From Streptomyces sp. Y2F8-2 (GTDB lineage: Bacteria > Actinomycetota > Actinomycetes > Streptomycetales > Streptomycetaceae): 64,000 bases of DNA. Every line of letters begins with the position of its first letter. The stretch's first letter is position 1. A program made the translations under genes and the position numbers. Below the pieces are notes generated by a model. It saw only the letters and a list, made by a program, of their open reading frames with translations. It ran no database searches and had not been told where the DNA came from. Below are positions 62,129 to 64,000 of this stretch, one piece after another. The DNA is taken from contig NZ_BNGS01000001.1 in the NCBI RefSeq assembly GCF_014905555.1, positions 744,001-808,000 of the forward strand, read 5' to 3'.

Positions 62129-62153
62129 CGTGCCGAGGTGAGGAGCACAGGTG

Positions 62154-63530
62154 ATGAACCGCCACACCCGAACTCGCCGTCTCGCGGGAATGTCGGTGAG
62201 ACGGGACGACGCCGATTACGAAGCCATCCGCACCGCCGCGGTGTGGAACGGGCTCACACCGGCGCGGTACCCGGACGTCATCGTCCGCCCGGCCTCGGCC
62301 GACGACGTCGTGGAGGCGGTCCGCCTGGCCCGCGCCCAGGGACTCCGGATCGCCATGCGGTCGGGAGGACACAGCTGGTGCGGGTCACCGCTACGTGACG
62401 GCGGCATGCTCATCGACCTGTCCGGACTCCGCACGTGTGCGGTCGACCCGGTCTCCGCAACGGCGACGGTGCGGCCCGGGATCACGGGCCGGGAGCTCAC
62501 TCCCGAGCTCGGCCGTCACGGGTTCGCCTTCCCCACGGGCCACTGCGGATCCGTCGCCGTCGGCGGATACCTCCTCAGCGGAGGCCTGGGATGGAACTCC
62601 GGAGTCCGTGGACCGGCCTGCGCCGACGTCACAGGCGTCGAAGCCGTCACCGCGAACGGCGAGCCGATCACCTGCAACGAGCGTGAACACCAGGACCTGT
62701 TCTGGGCGGCACGCGGAGCGGGTCCCGGTTTCTTCGCCGCGGTCACCGCCTTCCACCTCAGGCTGTATCCACGCCCCGAGGCGATCACCAGCACCACGTG
62801 GACCTTCCCCCTCGCGGACGTCGTCGAGGTGACGCACTGGGCCATGGGGGCGTCCTCAGAGCTCCCCCCGAGCGTCGAGCTGAGCTTCTCCCTCGCCACG
62901 GCGGACCCCGGCTCGGCGCCGGGCCCGAAAGTGGTGACCGTGACGGGGACCGCCTTCGCCCATTGCAAGCAAGAGGCCTACGACTTCCTGGGACCGCTCC
63001 GGACCTGTCCCCTCGCCGAACGCTCCCTCTCGCGCCGACTGGACGAGCCGATGACGTTCGAGACCCTGTACGACCTCTCCGCCACCCTGTGGGGTCCTGA
63101 GTACCGCTATGCGGCGGACACGCTGTGGTCGGACGCCGACTTCCCCACGCTGCTCGCGCGACTCGCCGACGTCTTCGACGCGGCCCCGTCGAGCAGGTCG
63201 CTGATCCTGGCGCCGGTCTCGCCGGCGGGCCGACCACCCGAGGACATGGCCTTCTCCGCGCTCGGGAACAGCTACGTCGCTCTGTACGCCGTCTGGCAGG
63301 ATCCCCGCCAAGACGCGGTCAACATCAACTGGCTGCGTCAGGCCATGCACGCGATCGAACCCCTGGGGACGGGGCACTACATCGCCGAGGCCGACCTCAC
63401 CGCCGCGTCGTCCCGTGCCCGCCGGTCCTTCGCCCCGGACGACTGGCAGCGGCTGCAGAGCCTCAAGACGACGTACGACCCGGAGGACGTCTTCTGGTCC
63501 TATCTGTCACCTGAGGACGCCTCGCCATGA
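62154..63530 (+). CDS. FAD-linked oxidoreductase, berberine-bridge-enzyme-like
   Basis: A 458-aa PCMH-type flavoprotein. ATG 62154 follows GAGGAG. FAD domain: RPASADDVVEAVRLAR, then RSGGHSWCG, whose His is the usual covalent FAD site. GHCGSVAVGGYLLSGGLGWN holds a Cys in the place used for a second covalent bond in berberine-bridge enzymes, so bicovalent FAD is likely. The C-terminal BBE motif is YDPEDVFWSYLSP. It would oxidise a sugar, lactone or natural product with O2. It is probably cotranscribed with the ABM gene; together they may form a small oxidative unit. Confidence 0.9.
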   Translation: MNRHTRTRRLAGMSVRRDDADYEAIRTAAVWNGLTPARYPDVIVRPASADDVVEAVRLARAQGLRIAMRSGGHSWCGSPLRDGGMLIDLSGLRTCAVDPVSATATVRPGITGRELTPELGRHGFAFPTGHCGSVAVGGYLLSGGLGWNSGVRGPACADVTGVEAVTANGEPITCNEREHQDLFWAARGAGPGFFAAVTAFHLRLYPRPEAITSTTWTFPLADVVEVTHWAMGASSELPPSVELSFSLATADPGSAPGPKVVTVTGTAFAHCKQEAYDFLGPLRTCPLAERSLSRRLDEPMTFETLYDLSATLWGPEYRYAADTLWSDADFPTLLARLADVFDAAPSSRSLILAPVSPAGRPPEDMAFSALGNSYVALYAVWQDPRQDAVNINWLRQAMHAIEPLGTGHYIAEADLTAASSRARRSFAPDDWQRLQSLKTTYDPEDVFWSYLSPEDASP

Positions 63531-63592
63531 CGCTCGGTCATATTCTCAGTCATATTCGATGACCTTCCGTGACTTGGGCCGCTTCGTATCGC

Positions 63593-64000
63593 TCAGTCGT
63601 GCGTCGACGTCTGCTTCCTGCGGACCAGGAGCAGTGCCGCGCCGCCGGCCAGGACCAGGGCTATCGCCGTGCCCGCGATGAGCGGGGTGGCACTCGACGT
63701 GCCCGTCTCGGCGAGGTTGGTGTCCGTTGCCGTGCCGCCCGCCGTGGCCGGGCTGGGCTCGCTGAGCGTCTGGATCTTCAGGCCGCCCGCGGCGGTCTCC
63801 GTCTTGCAGTCGAGAACGCCCTTGACCCACTTCTTGTAACCTGCCGGGCCCTTGATCGTGAAGTCGTAGGGCTGGTCCTCTTGCAACGGGATGGTCACCT
63901 TCTGTGACGCCCCTGCCGGGATCGTGTGCTCGGCGCCCATCAGATCGAACGTGAACGCCTTGTCGCCCTTGTTCACGGCGGAGATGTCCACAGCACCCTC
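63593..64000 (-). CDS. LAxTG cell-wall-anchored protein, C-terminal part (runs off right edge)
   Basis: The last 135 residues of a larger secreted protein; the frame is open to the edge. A beta-rich part (AFTFDLMGAEHTIPAGASQK) is followed by a Thr/Ala-rich spacer. The sorting signal is LAETG, then the helix TPLIAGTAIALVLAGGAALLLV and RRKQTSTHD. LAxTG is the recognition motif of class E sortases, as in Streptomyces chaplins. It would be covalently linked to peptidoglycan on the cell surface. Two Cys-containing loop (GVLDCKTET) may bond within the missing part. Confidence 0.88.
   Translation of the reverse strand, partial: EGAVDISAVNKGDKAFTFDLMGAEHTIPAGASQKVTIPLQEDQPYDFTIKGPAGYKKWVKGVLDCKTETAAGGLKIQTLSEPSPATAGGTATDTNLAETGTSSATPLIAGTAIALVLAGGAALLLVRRKQTSTHD

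Overview
The window is chromosomal DNA from a high-GC actinomycete, almost certainly a Streptomyces or close relative. Codon third positions are nearly all G/C, many genes start with GTG (two probably with TTG), hairpin terminators often lack U-tracts, and there are typical Streptomyces core genes: an M1 aminopeptidase N pair, a GntR-free ROK/csn chitosan operon, a PknG-type kinase cluster, truncated haemoglobin O, EttA and an LAxTG sortase-E substrate. I see no tRNA, rRNA, insertion sequence, prophage or CRISPR array.

Layout. 1-7 kb: the end of a BioY biotin transporter gene (minus strand), then a ROK regulator and a five-gene organosulfur uptake and oxidation operon (binding lipoprotein, permease, ATPase, flavin monooxygenase, TauD-like dioxygenase). 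Two tiny leader ORFs sit here: one before the ROK gene with the actinobacterial sulfur-leader core (SRRYVDL...CRR), and one before the transporter operon ending in two Cys codons. Both sit seven bases after a -10-like element, so both look leaderless. 7-27 kb: amino-acid permease, a 2-hydroxyacid-dehydrogenase-like protein lacking two catalytic residues, a CPWA DsbA-type protein, two aminopeptidase N paralogues, glycosyltransferase, GNAT, Nudix, a large secreted TPP-II-like subtilase, asd, then a FAD monooxygenase divergent from a TetR gene, with a six-unit 14-bp operator comb between them.

27-36 kb: small membrane protein, malQ with a coupled repeat-containing small ORF, a four-gene unit (secreted cysteine protein plus a three-part ABC-2 exporter), HNH endonuclease, MscS channel and an Uma2 gene broken by an amber codon. 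36.6-43.5 kb: the chitosan-oligosaccharide operon csnR-E-F-G-H-K, with a good promoter and a palindromic CsnR-type operator at its head. Import by CsnEFG, phosphorylation by CsnK and hydrolysis by the GH4 enzyme CsnH form one catabolic route repressed by the ROK protein CsnR.

43.9-54.8 kb is the most interesting block: seven collinear genes encoding a GlnX-like four-helix membrane protein, a GlnH-like amino-acid-binding protein, a helical protein with a rare TTA codon, a PknG-like kinase, a PP2C phosphatase, a VWA protein and an FHA protein. It extends the mycobacterial GlnH-GlnX-PknG nutrient-sensing module with its own phosphatase, phosphopeptide reader and VWA adaptor. Three of the products carry paired zinc ribbons. 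A Streptomyces-type palindromic repeat is inserted in frame inside the VWA gene.

54.8-64 kb: PCMT-like methyltransferase, GlbO, a hypothetical/thioesterase/ettA cluster on the minus strand, a decayed patch (a HAD/NTF2-like chimera and a DUF1963 remnant), nucleoside deaminase, a double-ABM membrane protein, a berberine-bridge-type flavoenzyme, and the C-terminal part of an LAxTG cell-wall protein running off the right edge. All calls are by reading the sequence; no database search was run. Family names and gene symbols rest on recognised motifs and gene order.
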